Positions 7,992 to 16,546 of a stretch of 37,601 bases of DNA are shown here, piece by piece. This stretch comes from Myxococcales bacterium (GTDB lineage: Bacteria > Myxococcota > Myxococcia > Myxococcales > Myxococcaceae). Position 1 is the stretch's first letter. Each line of letters opens with the position of its first letter. The stretch is from NCBI GenBank assembly GCA_030681895.1, contig JAUXRI010000330.1, positions 1-37,601 of the forward strand. The letters run 5' to 3'. The notes beneath the pieces are model-generated. The model saw only the letters and a list, made by a program, of their open reading frames with translations. It was not told where the DNA came from and did no database searches. Both the position numbers and the translations under genes were made by a program.

Positions 7992-8774
7992 TCACCACTG
8001 CGCCTGTCGAAGCGCGAGCAGCCAGTCGTCGAGCGCGCGCACGGCCTTCGGTGGCGCGTCGACGGGCAGCGCGCTGGCGTCCTTCGCGGCGTCGAGCGTC
8101 GTGAAGAGCGCCTTCACGCGCTCCCGCCACAGGAGCGAGAGGTCCGCCGGGAGCGGCGCCTTCTCTCCCTTCGTCTTGGCCTCGACGAGCGCCATCACGT
8201 CCGCGACGCCGTAGACGTCGACCAGCTTCGTCACGTCGGTCTCGACGAGGCCGGTGCGGAGCAGGTGCGTGCCGGTGAGCGCCGTGCGCACGACGTAGAG
8301 CAACCGCTTGGCCGAGGTGTACTGCGTGGCCTCCCACTCCCGGTGCTGCTGCCGCGCGAAGCCCTGGTAGTGCCGGTAGACGCGTCGCGAGAGCACCGCT
8401 GTCACGAGCGGCTGGAGCGAGGCGAGCTCCGCACTCTCCACGGGACGCAGGTGACCGAGCAGGCGCTCGACGAAGTTGCCGTTGCCACCCACCACGCCGC
8501 GGAGCACGAACTGGAGCTCGTTCGACGAGTAGTCGACCTCGACGCCGTCGATGACGGTGAGGAGCTCGCGGTGACGGGTCCTCGGCTCGAGGGCGAGCAG
8601 CTCGCGCGTCGGCTCGATGTGCACGGCCTTGAGGTCGAGGTCGCTGTCAGGGGAGGGGAAGCCGTACGCGTGTGCGCCAGAGAGGGACACGACGAGGTGC
8701 CGGCGCTCCTCGGCCTGCGCCCGGAGGAAGTCGGCGGCGACCTGCGACTGGAGCGGTGTGAGTCCTGGCGTCAT
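7992..8774 (-). CDS. RlaP-type nucleotidyltransferase (PF10127-like), short form
   Basis: This 260-residue protein belongs to the DNA-polymerase-beta-like nucleotidyltransferases. The motif region reads SGAHAYGFPSPDSDLDLK at residues 32-49; the acidic pair Asp45/Asp47 would bind the catalytic metals. The usual Gly-Ser before this loop is Gly-Ala here, although a Ser precedes the Gly. A downstream helical part includes HYQGFARQQHREW and YVVRTALTGTHLLRTG, typical of the RlaP/YcgL group. Such proteins transfer a nucleotide to an RNA, protein or small molecule; members occur in RNA-repair operons, but no RNA ligase is visible nearby. GAGG lies six bases before the ATG. It follows a larger paralogue on the same strand. 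Confidence 0.85.
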   Translation of the reverse strand: MTPGLTPLQSQVAADFLRAQAEERRHLVVSLSGAHAYGFPSPDSDLDLKAVHIEPTRELLALEPRTRHRELLTVIDGVEVDYSSNELQFVLRGVVGGNGNFVERLLGHLRPVESAELASLQPLVTAVLSRRVYRHYQGFARQQHREWEATQYTSAKRLLYVVRTALTGTHLLRTGLVETDVTKLVDVYGVADVMALVEAKTKGEKAPLPADLSLLWRERVKALFTTLDAAKDASALPVDAPPKAVRALDDWLLALRQAQW

Positions 8775-8788
8775 GGGAGACCTCGTCG

Positions 8789-8929
8789 TCAGTGTGCTGC
8801 CGTTGACGGGACAGGGTGGCGATGCTGACACACCGCCGCGGGACCGAACCGGATGGTCACGCCGTTGTACGCGCTGCAGGGTTCGAGGACACAGCGGAGA
8901 ACTCGAAGCCGCGGCCGGACGAGACTCAT
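8789..8929 (-). CDS. possible small protein between the two nucleotidyltransferases
   Basis: A 46-codon frame fills nearly the whole gap between the two paralogues. Its ATG overlaps the stop of the upstream nucleotidyltransferase gene as ATGA, and it ends 14 bases before the start of the downstream one. The product is basic, with cysteines and histidines (CVLEPC and CQHRH) that could form a small metal site. No family is recognised and the overlap may be chance in GC-rich DNA, so this is a low-confidence call. Confidence 0.25.
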   Translation of the reverse strand: MSLVRPRLRVLRCVLEPCSAYNGVTIRFGPAAVCQHRHPVPSTAAH

Positions 8930-10191
8930 TCCGGCGTTGGTGCAGCCGGCGCACGGTCTCCCCACGGGCCTGCCACGCGCGACACCCACCGCTTCGCGCG
9001 AAGCTCGTTCACGCGCTGAAGCAGAACGTGCGCAGCGAGCCGGTCAGGCGCCTCGGGGAGCTTCGACGCATCACGCGCCGCCTCGAGCTCCGGCGTCAGC
9101 GACTCGGCCTCACGCAGCACTTCTTCGAGCGGCACTCGCCCGCCCTTGATGTCGAGCAGGCGCTGTCTCACGGCACCGGTCGCCTCGAAGACCGGAGCTC
9201 CCGTGCGGAGCCAGCCGGTCGCCAGGTGAATGAGCCGCAGCAGGTTGTATGCGTTCTTCGGCGACAGACGCCGCGCGAGCGTCTCGCCGTCGACATCGCC
9301 GCGATGCACGACGCCGCCGGTCGTCGCGAAGGCCTTGAGCGAGACGAAGTCATTGGCGGCGATGAGGCCCTGGTCACTCAACGAGCGATACAGCTGCTTC
9401 AAGTACGTCTTCGCTGCGAGCACGGCTTCGGCCTGCGTCGGATGTGCACGTGGTGAGAGCGCCGCGAGCCTGAGCGCCACCTCGTCGAGCGAGAGCGACG
9501 GCTCGGCTCTCACCCAGTCGAGGACGGTGTCGCGGTGCTCGGCCAGCCGCGCCGACTTCGTCAGGGAATCGAGCTGTCGCAGCGCGTACTTCCCGAAGCT
9601 GCCGAAGAGCTGGGTCGAGACGAAGGCCTCGCGCGTGGCGAGCAGCCATTCTCCGACTTCATCGGTGGCGCGCACCGTGGGCACGAAGAGCAGCTCGAGC
9701 GTGTTCGGGTCGGCCCTCAGCGCCTGCGCGATGGTCTTCTCGACTTCCCAGAACGTCTGGCTGCCGTCGTCGCTCACCAGGTCCATCGGGGGCTCGACGA
9801 GGCCCGACGTCCACGAGAAGGGGAGCAGGAAGGACCCGCGCAGGTCGGTGTCGGAGTTTTCGTTCGCCAGGCCCCACGCGCGCGAACCCACCGTGGCTTC
9901 GAGCACCGTGCACTGCCGCAGCGCAGTCCACGCGGCGTCACGACGAACGGCGAACGCCAGCTGGCCTTCTCGTCGCGGGAGCAGCTCTTCGCGCGTGAAC
10001 CAGACGTCACCCACGCCCACGATGTGCACGTCGAAGCCGCCATCGCGCGCCCGCGCCACTCGCCCGACGAGCCCCTGGGGCAAGCGGCGGTCACCGACGA
10101 GGCGCTCCACGCGCGTCGTCACCTCGGTGCCGTGCGGGAGCGCCGACGGGGCGCCGTCGAGTCCATCGAGTCCGGTCGGTCGCAGGGTCAT
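8926..10191 (-). CDS. RlaP-type nucleotidyltransferase (PF10127-like) with N-terminal SH3-like domain
   Basis: This 421-residue protein has a small N-terminal beta-rich domain (residues about 21-75, including RLPQGLVGRVARARDGGFDV), which looks like a KOW/SH3-type barrel. The nucleotidyltransferase core carries VGSRAWGLANENSDTDLRG at residues 101-119: Gly102-Ser103 and the metal-binding Asp114/Asp116. A long helical C-terminal part follows. Unlike its shorter neighbour, the Gly-Ser motif is intact. Family members add nucleotides to an acceptor; substrate unknown. Start ATG 10191 is chosen for length, and no strong ribosome-binding site is seen. It lies upstream of the second nucleotidyltransferase in the same direction, so the pair probably forms an operon. 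Confidence 0.87.
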   Translation of the reverse strand: MTLRPTGLDGLDGAPSALPHGTEVTTRVERLVGDRRLPQGLVGRVARARDGGFDVHIVGVGDVWFTREELLPRREGQLAFAVRRDAAWTALRQCTVLEATVGSRAWGLANENSDTDLRGSFLLPFSWTSGLVEPPMDLVSDDGSQTFWEVEKTIAQALRADPNTLELLFVPTVRATDEVGEWLLATREAFVSTQLFGSFGKYALRQLDSLTKSARLAEHRDTVLDWVRAEPSLSLDEVALRLAALSPRAHPTQAEAVLAAKTYLKQLYRSLSDQGLIAANDFVSLKAFATTGGVVHRGDVDGETLARRLSPKNAYNLLRLIHLATGWLRTGAPVFEATGAVRQRLLDIKGGRVPLEEVLREAESLTPELEAARDASKLPEAPDRLAAHVLLQRVNELRAKRWVSRVAGPWGDRAPAAPTPE

Positions 10192-10195
10192 GTCG

Positions 10196-10306
10196 TCAGG
10201 ACGCGCTCGAGCGCTGGAAGCGGACGGCGTGGACGAGGCTGCGCATCGCATAGGCAGACGCCGCAGCGAGGACTGAGACGGCGAGGGGCGGGCGAGACGG
10301 ACGCAT
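10196..10306 (-). CDS. possible 36-residue leader ORF with hydrophobic segment
   Basis: This small frame ends four bases before the large nucleotidyltransferase start. The product has a basic N-terminus, a hydrophobic stretch around PLAVSVLAAASAYAM and a basic tail, as in tiny membrane proteins. There is no convincing ribosome-binding site. It sits in the 255-base divergent gap before the aldehyde dehydrogenase gene, which otherwise shows no recognisable element. It may be chance. Confidence 0.2.
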   Translation of the reverse strand: MRPSRPPLAVSVLAAASAYAMRSLVHAVRFQRSSAS

Positions 10307-10446
10307 CGGATTCTTCTTCGCCACCAGACACCAACCTCCGCGCCGACTCAACGCGCTGACCTCGGGGCCGTCATGTTCCGGCGAGGGGCCTTCCGGTCCC
10401 CGGCGCCGCCCGCTACATCGCCTTCGTCTCTCCACCCGGAGCCCTC

Positions 10447-12165
10447 ATGACCGCCGCCGTCGTCATTCCGCCGCCCATGCCGCAGTCGCAGCTCGAGGCC
10501 GCGCTCACCCGCGTCAGAGAGAACGCCGCCACCTTCGCGAAGACGAGCATCGACGAGCGCATCGCGTTTCTGCGCCAGCTGCGCGACGGGTACATGAGCG
10601 TGGCGGAAGAGTCGGTGCGGCTGGCCTGCGCCTACAAGGGCCTGGCCTTCGACGGCCCCTCGTCGGGCGAAGAGTGGCTGGCCGGGCCGATGATCACCAT
10701 TCGCGTCATCCGCCTCACCGAGTGGGCGCTCAACGAGGTGAAGCAGTACGGCGCGCCGCGCATCACCGAGAAGATGATTCGTGACCTGCCTGACGGGCGC
10801 CTCGCCATCAAGGCGTTCCCCGCCGACGCGCTCGACGCTGCGCTCCTCGCGAAGCACCTCGGCGAGAACTACATGGAAAAGCACGTCACGCGCTCGAACC
10901 TCAAAGAGCACCAGGCGGCGACGTATCGGAAGCCGCACCAGGGCCGCCTGTGTCTGGTGCTCGGCGCCGGCAACGTGAACGCCATTCCTCCGACCGACGT
11001 CGTCTACAAGATGTTCGTCGAGGGCACCGTGTGCGTGCTCAAGATGAACCCCGTCAACGCGTACCTCGGGCCGCTCATCGAGAAGGCGTTCGCCCCGCTC
11101 ATCGCGCGTGGGTTCTTCGCGGTGGTGTACGGAGGCGCGGAAGAGGGGGGCTTCCTCGTCAACCACCCGGCCGTCGACGAGATTCACATCACCGGCTCCG
11201 ACAAGACGCACGACTTCATGGTGTGGGGGCCTCCGGGGCCGGAGCGCGACGCCCGCAAGGCGCGCAACGAGCCGCTGCTCAAGAAGGACATCACCTCGGA
11301 GCTCGGCAACATCTCGCCCGTCATCGTGGTGCCCGGCCCGTGGGACCAGGCGTCGCTCGACTTCCAGGCGCGCAACACCGCCGGCATGGTCTGCAACAAC
11401 GCCAGCTTCAACTGCACCGCCGCGAAGCTGCTCGTCACCTCACGCGGCTGGTCGCAGCGGCAGGCCTTCCTCGACTCCCTCGGTCGCAGCATGGCGAGCG
11501 GCGGCGTTCGCCAGGCCTACTACCCGGGAGCGGAGCAACGATGGAAGGCGCTCGTCGAGGGCCGGCCCAACGTGAAGCTCATCGGCGACGCGAAGCCTGG
11601 CGAGCTGCCGTACGCCCTCATCGCCGACGTCGACCGCTCGAAGAAAGACGACCCCATCTTCACCAACGAGCCCTGGTGCACCGTCATCTCGGAGACGGCC
11701 TTCGAGTCGACCGCGGTGCCGGCGTTCTGCGACGAGGTGACGGCGTTCTTGAATGACGGCGTGTGGGGCACGCTGGCGGCGAACCTATTGGTCCACCCCG
11801 ACACCATGAAGGACCCGGCGAGCGCCGAGGCGGTCGAGCGCATGGTGCGCACGCTGCGCTACGGCACGGTCGCCATCAACACCTGGTCTGGCGCCGTCTT
11901 CGGCATCGGCAACTCGCCGTGGGGTGGGCACCCGTCGACGACCCTGCAAGACATTCAGTCGGGCCGCGGCTGGGTGCACAACAGCCTGCTCCTCGACGGC
12001 ATCGAGAAGTTCGTGCTGCGCGCGCCGGCGAAGAACTTCCCCATCTCGCCCTGGTTCCCCGGTCACAAGACGCAGCACCTGCTCGGCCGCCGGCTGACCG
12101 AGTTCGAGTACGCGCCGAGCTGGTTCAAGATTCCAGGCGTGGCCGCGGCGGCGTTGAGGGGCTGA
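10447..12165 (+). CDS. aldehyde dehydrogenase superfamily protein
   Basis: This 572-residue protein has the aldehyde dehydrogenase fold signals: a Rossmann segment with LCLVLGAGNVNAIPPTDV (residues 168-185), the NAD-loop text ITGSDKTHDFMV (248-259), the general-base Glu285 in TSELGNISP and the nucleophile region FNCTAAKLLV with Cys323. A C-terminal block with WSGAVFGIGNSPWGGHP takes the place of the usual end motif. It is longer than the common 480-500 residues, with an extra N-terminal helical part. It should oxidise an aldehyde, or reduce an acyl group, using NAD(P); the substrate is unknown. CGGAG lies close before the ATG. Transcribed away from the nucleotidyltransferase genes and convergent with the lipoprotein operon, leaving only 12 bases. 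Confidence 0.9.
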   Translation: MTAAVVIPPPMPQSQLEAALTRVRENAATFAKTSIDERIAFLRQLRDGYMSVAEESVRLACAYKGLAFDGPSSGEEWLAGPMITIRVIRLTEWALNEVKQYGAPRITEKMIRDLPDGRLAIKAFPADALDAALLAKHLGENYMEKHVTRSNLKEHQAATYRKPHQGRLCLVLGAGNVNAIPPTDVVYKMFVEGTVCVLKMNPVNAYLGPLIEKAFAPLIARGFFAVVYGGAEEGGFLVNHPAVDEIHITGSDKTHDFMVWGPPGPERDARKARNEPLLKKDITSELGNISPVIVVPGPWDQASLDFQARNTAGMVCNNASFNCTAAKLLVTSRGWSQRQAFLDSLGRSMASGGVRQAYYPGAEQRWKALVEGRPNVKLIGDAKPGELPYALIADVDRSKKDDPIFTNEPWCTVISETAFESTAVPAFCDEVTAFLNDGVWGTLAANLLVHPDTMKDPASAEAVERMVRTLRYGTVAINTWSGAVFGIGNSPWGGHPSTTLQDIQSGRGWVHNSLLLDGIEKFVLRAPAKNFPISPWFPGHKTQHLLGRRLTEFEYAPSWFKIPGVAAAALRG

Positions 12166-12177
12166 GCCGAGCGCGCT

Positions 12178-13422
12178 TCAGGGCTGGCTGCTGCCCCGAA
12201 TGTCGTTGCACGACAGGCCGTTGGCCGGCGCGCAGTTCTGGCCGATCAGGCAGCCACCCGCGCCCGAGAAGTCGACGCAGCGAATCGACTTGCAGTCATC
12301 GCCCGTCACGCACTTCTTGCGAGAGATGCTGCACTCACCCGCCATGCAGGACTCGGGAGCACAGTCGCTGTCCACCTGACAGCTGCAGAAGCCCTGCTCG
12401 TCACCTTCGTCGACGGCGCAGCGGCCCTGGCAGAAGCCGCTCGTCTCACCGGGGTTCTTCGCGCAGACGCCGCCACGCTTGCACTCCGAGTCGTTCATGC
12501 ACGGCAACATCTGGTTGATGGGGCACGCCGGGTTCGAGCGGGAGCAGGCCCACTGCGTCAACACCACGATGACGTCCTGGCAGGCGTAGCCGCGTGGGCA
12601 CGACTGGCCTTCGCTGCAGTCGGCGCCGCAGAACTGGTTGCCGGGGTTGCGGGTGTCGACGAGGCAGTAGTTGGGGCCCGAGCCACACACCTGCAGTCCA
12701 CCGGAGCCGATGACGCAGTTGTCGCAGTACGGCCGCAGGCGCGTGTCGTAGTCGCTGAAGCACTGCGCGCGCGGACCAGCGTCGGGCTCGTTGGCGAGGC
12801 CGGCGTCGGGCACCACGTCGCATTGCTCTCCGAAGCCGCAGAAGTCGTTCGACGCGCAGAAGGCCGGGTCACACACGCCGATGCGGCAGCGCGCGAGCTC
12901 GGCCGGCGTGGTGCCGGTGCAGGTACACGCGACGTCGCCGCAGCGACACGAGGTGCCGTTGCAGTCGCCGTTCTTCCGGCAGCCCGGCACGCAGCTTCCC
13001 TTGCGGAAGTCGCAGACGTTGCCGAGCCCGCACTGCAAGTCAGACGAGCACCGCCCCATCGGCACGCACTCGCCCACCGAGGTGTCGCAATACAGCGTGC
13101 CCGAGCCGCAGTCGGCGTTCGTCGCGCAGCCCGCGCGGTCCTGACAGAAACCCAGGCCGTTGCAGAGCTGCGAGGGCGGGCACGCGTCGTCGGTGCGGCA
13201 GTAGCAGACGCCCGTCTGGGCCTCACAGCGGTACGCCGTCGCGGCGGCGCCCATCACCAGCGACGCCGTCATCGAGGTCGCGCAGTCAGCGTCGGTGCCG
13301 CACTTGCCGCCCATGAGGCGCGTGTCACGGCAGGCCGGGAGCACGGCGGCTCCCAGCGCAGCGACCAGCCCCGTCAGCGCCAGCGTGCGCCGGCTCACCC
13401 TCGAAGAAGCCCTGGTCGTCAC
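12178..13422 (-). CDS. cysteine-rich lipoprotein, fifth gene of five-lipoprotein operon
   Basis: This 414-residue protein starts at GTG 13422, whose bases overlap the stop of the IPT-domain gene as GTGA. The leader contains a twin Arg before a hydrophobic run and ends in lipobox LPAC (Cys31). The mature part is a chain of cysteine-rich modules (about 60 cysteines) with repeating patterns such as CGTDADC, CSSDLQCGLGNVC and CMNDSECKRGGVC. These resemble EGF-like or Dickkopf-type modules that are disulphide-bonded outside the cell. There is no enzymatic motif. A scaffold or binding role at the surface, together with the four lipoproteins encoded upstream, is inferred from the operon. Confidence 0.85.
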   Translation of the reverse strand: MTTRASSRVSRRTLALTGLVAALGAAVLPACRDTRLMGGKCGTDADCATSMTASLVMGAAATAYRCEAQTGVCYCRTDDACPPSQLCNGLGFCQDRAGCATNADCGSGTLYCDTSVGECVPMGRCSSDLQCGLGNVCDFRKGSCVPGCRKNGDCNGTSCRCGDVACTCTGTTPAELARCRIGVCDPAFCASNDFCGFGEQCDVVPDAGLANEPDAGPRAQCFSDYDTRLRPYCDNCVIGSGGLQVCGSGPNYCLVDTRNPGNQFCGADCSEGQSCPRGYACQDVIVVLTQWACSRSNPACPINQMLPCMNDSECKRGGVCAKNPGETSGFCQGRCAVDEGDEQGFCSCQVDSDCAPESCMAGECSISRKKCVTGDDCKSIRCVDFSGAGGCLIGQNCAPANGLSCNDIRGSSQP

Positions 13423-16400
13423 GGCATGAAGGGAGGCGAGACGGCGATGGAGAAGCTCGACCAGGCCACGCCCGAGAGGGAGTCGTAGGTCCACTGGTTG
13501 TAGGCGAACTTCGGCGAGCGGCTCGAGTAGATGACGACGAAGAGCTGGCTGCCGGCGTTCTCGGTGCGGAGCTTCTGGACGGCGAGCGGCGGCAACACGA
13601 CGCGGTTCTCGGCGCCGGGCAGCACGACGTCCCACACGTTGACGTTGCCGGTAAGGGTCGGCTTGAGCACCTGCACGTTGTGGAGGTCGGCCACCGCTCC
13701 CGGCTGCGTCGTCCACGCGATGGTGCCGTTGAAGGTACCCAGCGGCGCGTCGAGGAGCGGCGGCGGCAACATCGGGCCGACGGTGACGCCCATCGCCATC
13801 GGGCCCGGCTGCCGGCGGAAGAAGTACGTCACCGGGTACGCCATCGCGCCGGATGAATCGTTCATGAAGATGAAGTTCGAGCCGTCGAGCTGCGGGAAGT
13901 TGGGGAACGCGAGCGTCGGGTTGGTCGACGCCACCGAGGTGGTGCCGCTGGTCCCGGCCGCCCAGTTGTTGGGGTTCGGCACGAAGCCCTCGGCGCCGAG
14001 GTCGAGCCAGGCGTAGAGCTTGTTGTTGCCGGGCTCGTCGGGGAAGCCGTTGATGCTGGCGGGGAAGTTCACCGGCGAGTCGATGGTGATGGGCACCGTC
14101 AGGTCGAGCTGCATGTCGAGGATGATGTCGCGACCCACGGCCGGGTTGTCAGCCGAGGTGGTGACGCCGCGCTTGATGCCCATGGTGAGCGGCGTGAAGG
14201 CGCCATTGCCTGCGTTGACGATGCCGAGCACGGCGTAGACGGCGCGAAGGCCGGCGCCCGTGAAGACGAGGTACTCGCCGCCGTCCATCGTCACCTTCCA
14301 CTTCTCTCCCATACGGCTGGGCGCGCCGCGGAAGGGGGCTCCGGCGAACAGCGACGTCTGCGCGACGAAGACCCGCGCCTCGAGGGCCTCACCAGCCATC
14401 AGCGGACGCGGCGCCTTGAAGCCCAGCACGCGGCCGGCGATCTGCGAGGGCGGCACACCCGGCGGTGGTGCTCCGGGGCTGCCTTCGCCCGCGCCGGTAA
14501 AGCTGATGAAGACGGTCAGGTTCTCGGCGTTCACGCTGGCCACCGTGACGGTCTGGTAGTCCTCCTTGAAGACGGTGACGGTCTGCGCCTTCACCAGCGA
14601 CGGGTCCGAGAAGGTCAGCTGGCCGCGGTTGTCGGTGAGGCCCTGGAACGGCGTCGTCTCGTCGGTGCCGAGCATCACGCGCGCGAGCGGCACCGGAGCG
14701 CCGTAGTTGCTGCGCGTGGCGTCGAGCACTGTGACGTTGAGCGTGCCGACGAGCGGGCCGCCCGAGAGGCCACCGGAGATGCTGCGCGGGTCGAAGTACG
14801 AGAAGCCGCCGGGCAGGGTGTCGTTCTGCATCGCGCGAACGACCTTCACGTCGACGGTGCCGACGTCACCGCGCGGCGTGCGGCAGGTGATGAGGTGCGG
14901 CGTGACGAACTTGATGTCCTTCGCGGTGAACTGGCCGAACTGCACCACGGTGCCTTCCCCGAAGCCGCTGCCGAGCACGGTGACGAGCGTGCCGCCGGCG
15001 ATGGCGCCGCGGTCGGGCTGCACACGGCCGATGGAGAGGGGCTCTTCGTAGGTGAAGCCTTCACGCAGCAGCGACTCGTTCTCGAGGTCGCCCGCTTCGC
15101 GCACCCAGACGTCGCTCGCGAGGCCACCGGAGCCGCGGCCCGTGGTGGCGGTCAGAGACGCCTCGCTCGCGACGGTGAGGTTGGTGACGGCGCTGGCGCC
15201 GATGGAGACGATGGCGTCGGCAGGAATGGCAGTGCCCGCCATGGTGACGGCCGTGCCACCTGCTGCAGGGCCGGCAGGTGGCGTCACACCAGTGAGGCGG
15301 ACCTTCCACGTGAGACCTTCAGAGAGGGTCGTGGACGTCGCACCGGTGACGGTGACGTCGGAGCGCCGCGGCGCCGCGCCACGCGAAGGCACGGTGACGA
15401 CAGCCGAGGTGGCCGTCTGCGCGACGACGACGGCAGCGACGCCACCGATGGTGACGGTGAGGCCGGCCGCATCGAGGCCTTGACCCACGAGCAGCACCTG
15501 GTCGCCAGTGGAGGCGATGCGTGGCGAAACGGCGAAGAGCGCGAGCGGGCCGGCGGCGTCGACGAACGAGAAGCCGCGCTTCACGGTCCACGAGGCGCGA
15601 GGGGTGACGACGGTGACGTCGACGGCTCCCGCAGCGCCAGGAGGCGAGGTGACGGTGAGCTGCGAGTCGGTCGTCGCGTTGAGCGCGGTGCCGGGCGTGG
15701 CGCCGAAGCGCACCTCGGTCGCGCCAGTGAAGCCCGAGCCCGTCAAGGTCACGACGGTGCCACCCGCGAGCCGTCCGAACGCAGGGCTCACGTTCGAGAC
15801 GCGCAGGTCAGCGAGGTAGCGGAAGCCGCGGCGCTGCGTCGAGACACCGTTCTTGTTGTAGACGACGAGGTCGACGACGTCGGCGGCCTGGCCACGCGGC
15901 GTGGTGACGCGCAGCTCGGTGCTGCTGACGCGCGTGATGCCCGTCGCGGACGCGGCGCCGAAGAGCACCTGGACTTCTTCATCGAAGCCCTGGCCGGTGA
16001 TGGTGACGGTGGTGCCGCCGGCGATTGCGCCTTCACGCGGCGTGAAGCTCGTGACGACGAGGTCTTCGAAGTACGTGAAGCAGTTGTTGCAGACGATGCG
16101 GCCGTTCGGGTTCTGCACCGAGACGCCGGGGGCGCCGGTGAGGGCGGGAGGCGTTCGGACCACCATGGTCTGGTCGTCGATGATGGTGAGGTCGGGTACC
16201 TGGTTGGAGCCGAAGCGCACGGTGGTGAGCGGCTTGGCGCGGCTGCCCGTCGAGGCGAAGTCGCGCAGGAAGCCGGAGCCCTCGATGAGCACCGTGCTCC
16301 CTCCGGCGGTCGAGCCACGAGGCGGCAGCACCCGGCGAACCCGAAGCTCAGGCGGCGGGCCAGCGTCGACCTCGCCAGCGTCGACGGTGACGCCCGCGTC

Positions 16401-16538
16401 CTCTTCGATGCCCGCGTCGACCTCGACGCCAGCGTCCATCTCTTGAATTCCGGCGTCGACGGGACCGGGCTTCGGAGGGCACCCCATCAGCGCGAGCGCG
16501 GCGAGCAGGAAGACGGACAGCGAGTGTCGCTTGAGCAT
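13419..16538 (-). CDS. lipoprotein with six IPT/TIG domains, fourth gene of five-lipoprotein operon
   Basis: This 1039-residue protein has lipobox LMGC (Cys20), then an Asp-Ala-Gly-rich spacer (residues 27-60). Six consecutive IPT/TIG immunoglobulin-like domains follow from about residue 65 to 585. Each opens with a strand ending in a Pro, then Gly-X-X-X-Gly-Gly and a V-X-I/L-X-G-X-G-F block, for example REGAIAGGTTVTITGQGF. Next, at about 605-690, comes a carboxypeptidase-regulatory-like beta sandwich (VPLARVMLGTDETTPFQGLTD), and then about 350 residues of unassigned beta-rich chain. Such proteins are extended surface stalks or adhesins. GAGG lies six bases before the ATG. It starts eight bases after the preceding gene and overlaps the next by four. 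Confidence 0.92.
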   Translation of the reverse strand: MLKRHSLSVFLLAALALMGCPPKPGPVDAGIQEMDAGVEVDAGIEEDAGVTVDAGEVDAGPPPELRVRRVLPPRGSTAGGSTVLIEGSGFLRDFASTGSRAKPLTTVRFGSNQVPDLTIIDDQTMVVRTPPALTGAPGVSVQNPNGRIVCNNCFTYFEDLVVTSFTPREGAIAGGTTVTITGQGFDEEVQVLFGAASATGITRVSSTELRVTTPRGQAADVVDLVVYNKNGVSTQRRGFRYLADLRVSNVSPAFGRLAGGTVVTLTGSGFTGATEVRFGATPGTALNATTDSQLTVTSPPGAAGAVDVTVVTPRASWTVKRGFSFVDAAGPLALFAVSPRIASTGDQVLLVGQGLDAAGLTVTIGGVAAVVVAQTATSAVVTVPSRGAAPRRSDVTVTGATSTTLSEGLTWKVRLTGVTPPAGPAAGGTAVTMAGTAIPADAIVSIGASAVTNLTVASEASLTATTGRGSGGLASDVWVREAGDLENESLLREGFTYEEPLSIGRVQPDRGAIAGGTLVTVLGSGFGEGTVVQFGQFTAKDIKFVTPHLITCRTPRGDVGTVDVKVVRAMQNDTLPGGFSYFDPRSISGGLSGGPLVGTLNVTVLDATRSNYGAPVPLARVMLGTDETTPFQGLTDNRGQLTFSDPSLVKAQTVTVFKEDYQTVTVASVNAENLTVFISFTGAGEGSPGAPPPGVPPSQIAGRVLGFKAPRPLMAGEALEARVFVAQTSLFAGAPFRGAPSRMGEKWKVTMDGGEYLVFTGAGLRAVYAVLGIVNAGNGAFTPLTMGIKRGVTTSADNPAVGRDIILDMQLDLTVPITIDSPVNFPASINGFPDEPGNNKLYAWLDLGAEGFVPNPNNWAAGTSGTTSVASTNPTLAFPNFPQLDGSNFIFMNDSSGAMAYPVTYFFRRQPGPMAMGVTVGPMLPPPLLDAPLGTFNGTIAWTTQPGAVADLHNVQVLKPTLTGNVNVWDVVLPGAENRVVLPPLAVQKLRTENAGSQLFVVIYSSRSPKFAYNQWTYDSLSGVAWSSFSIAVSPPFMP

Positions 16539-16546
16539 GGCAGTCC

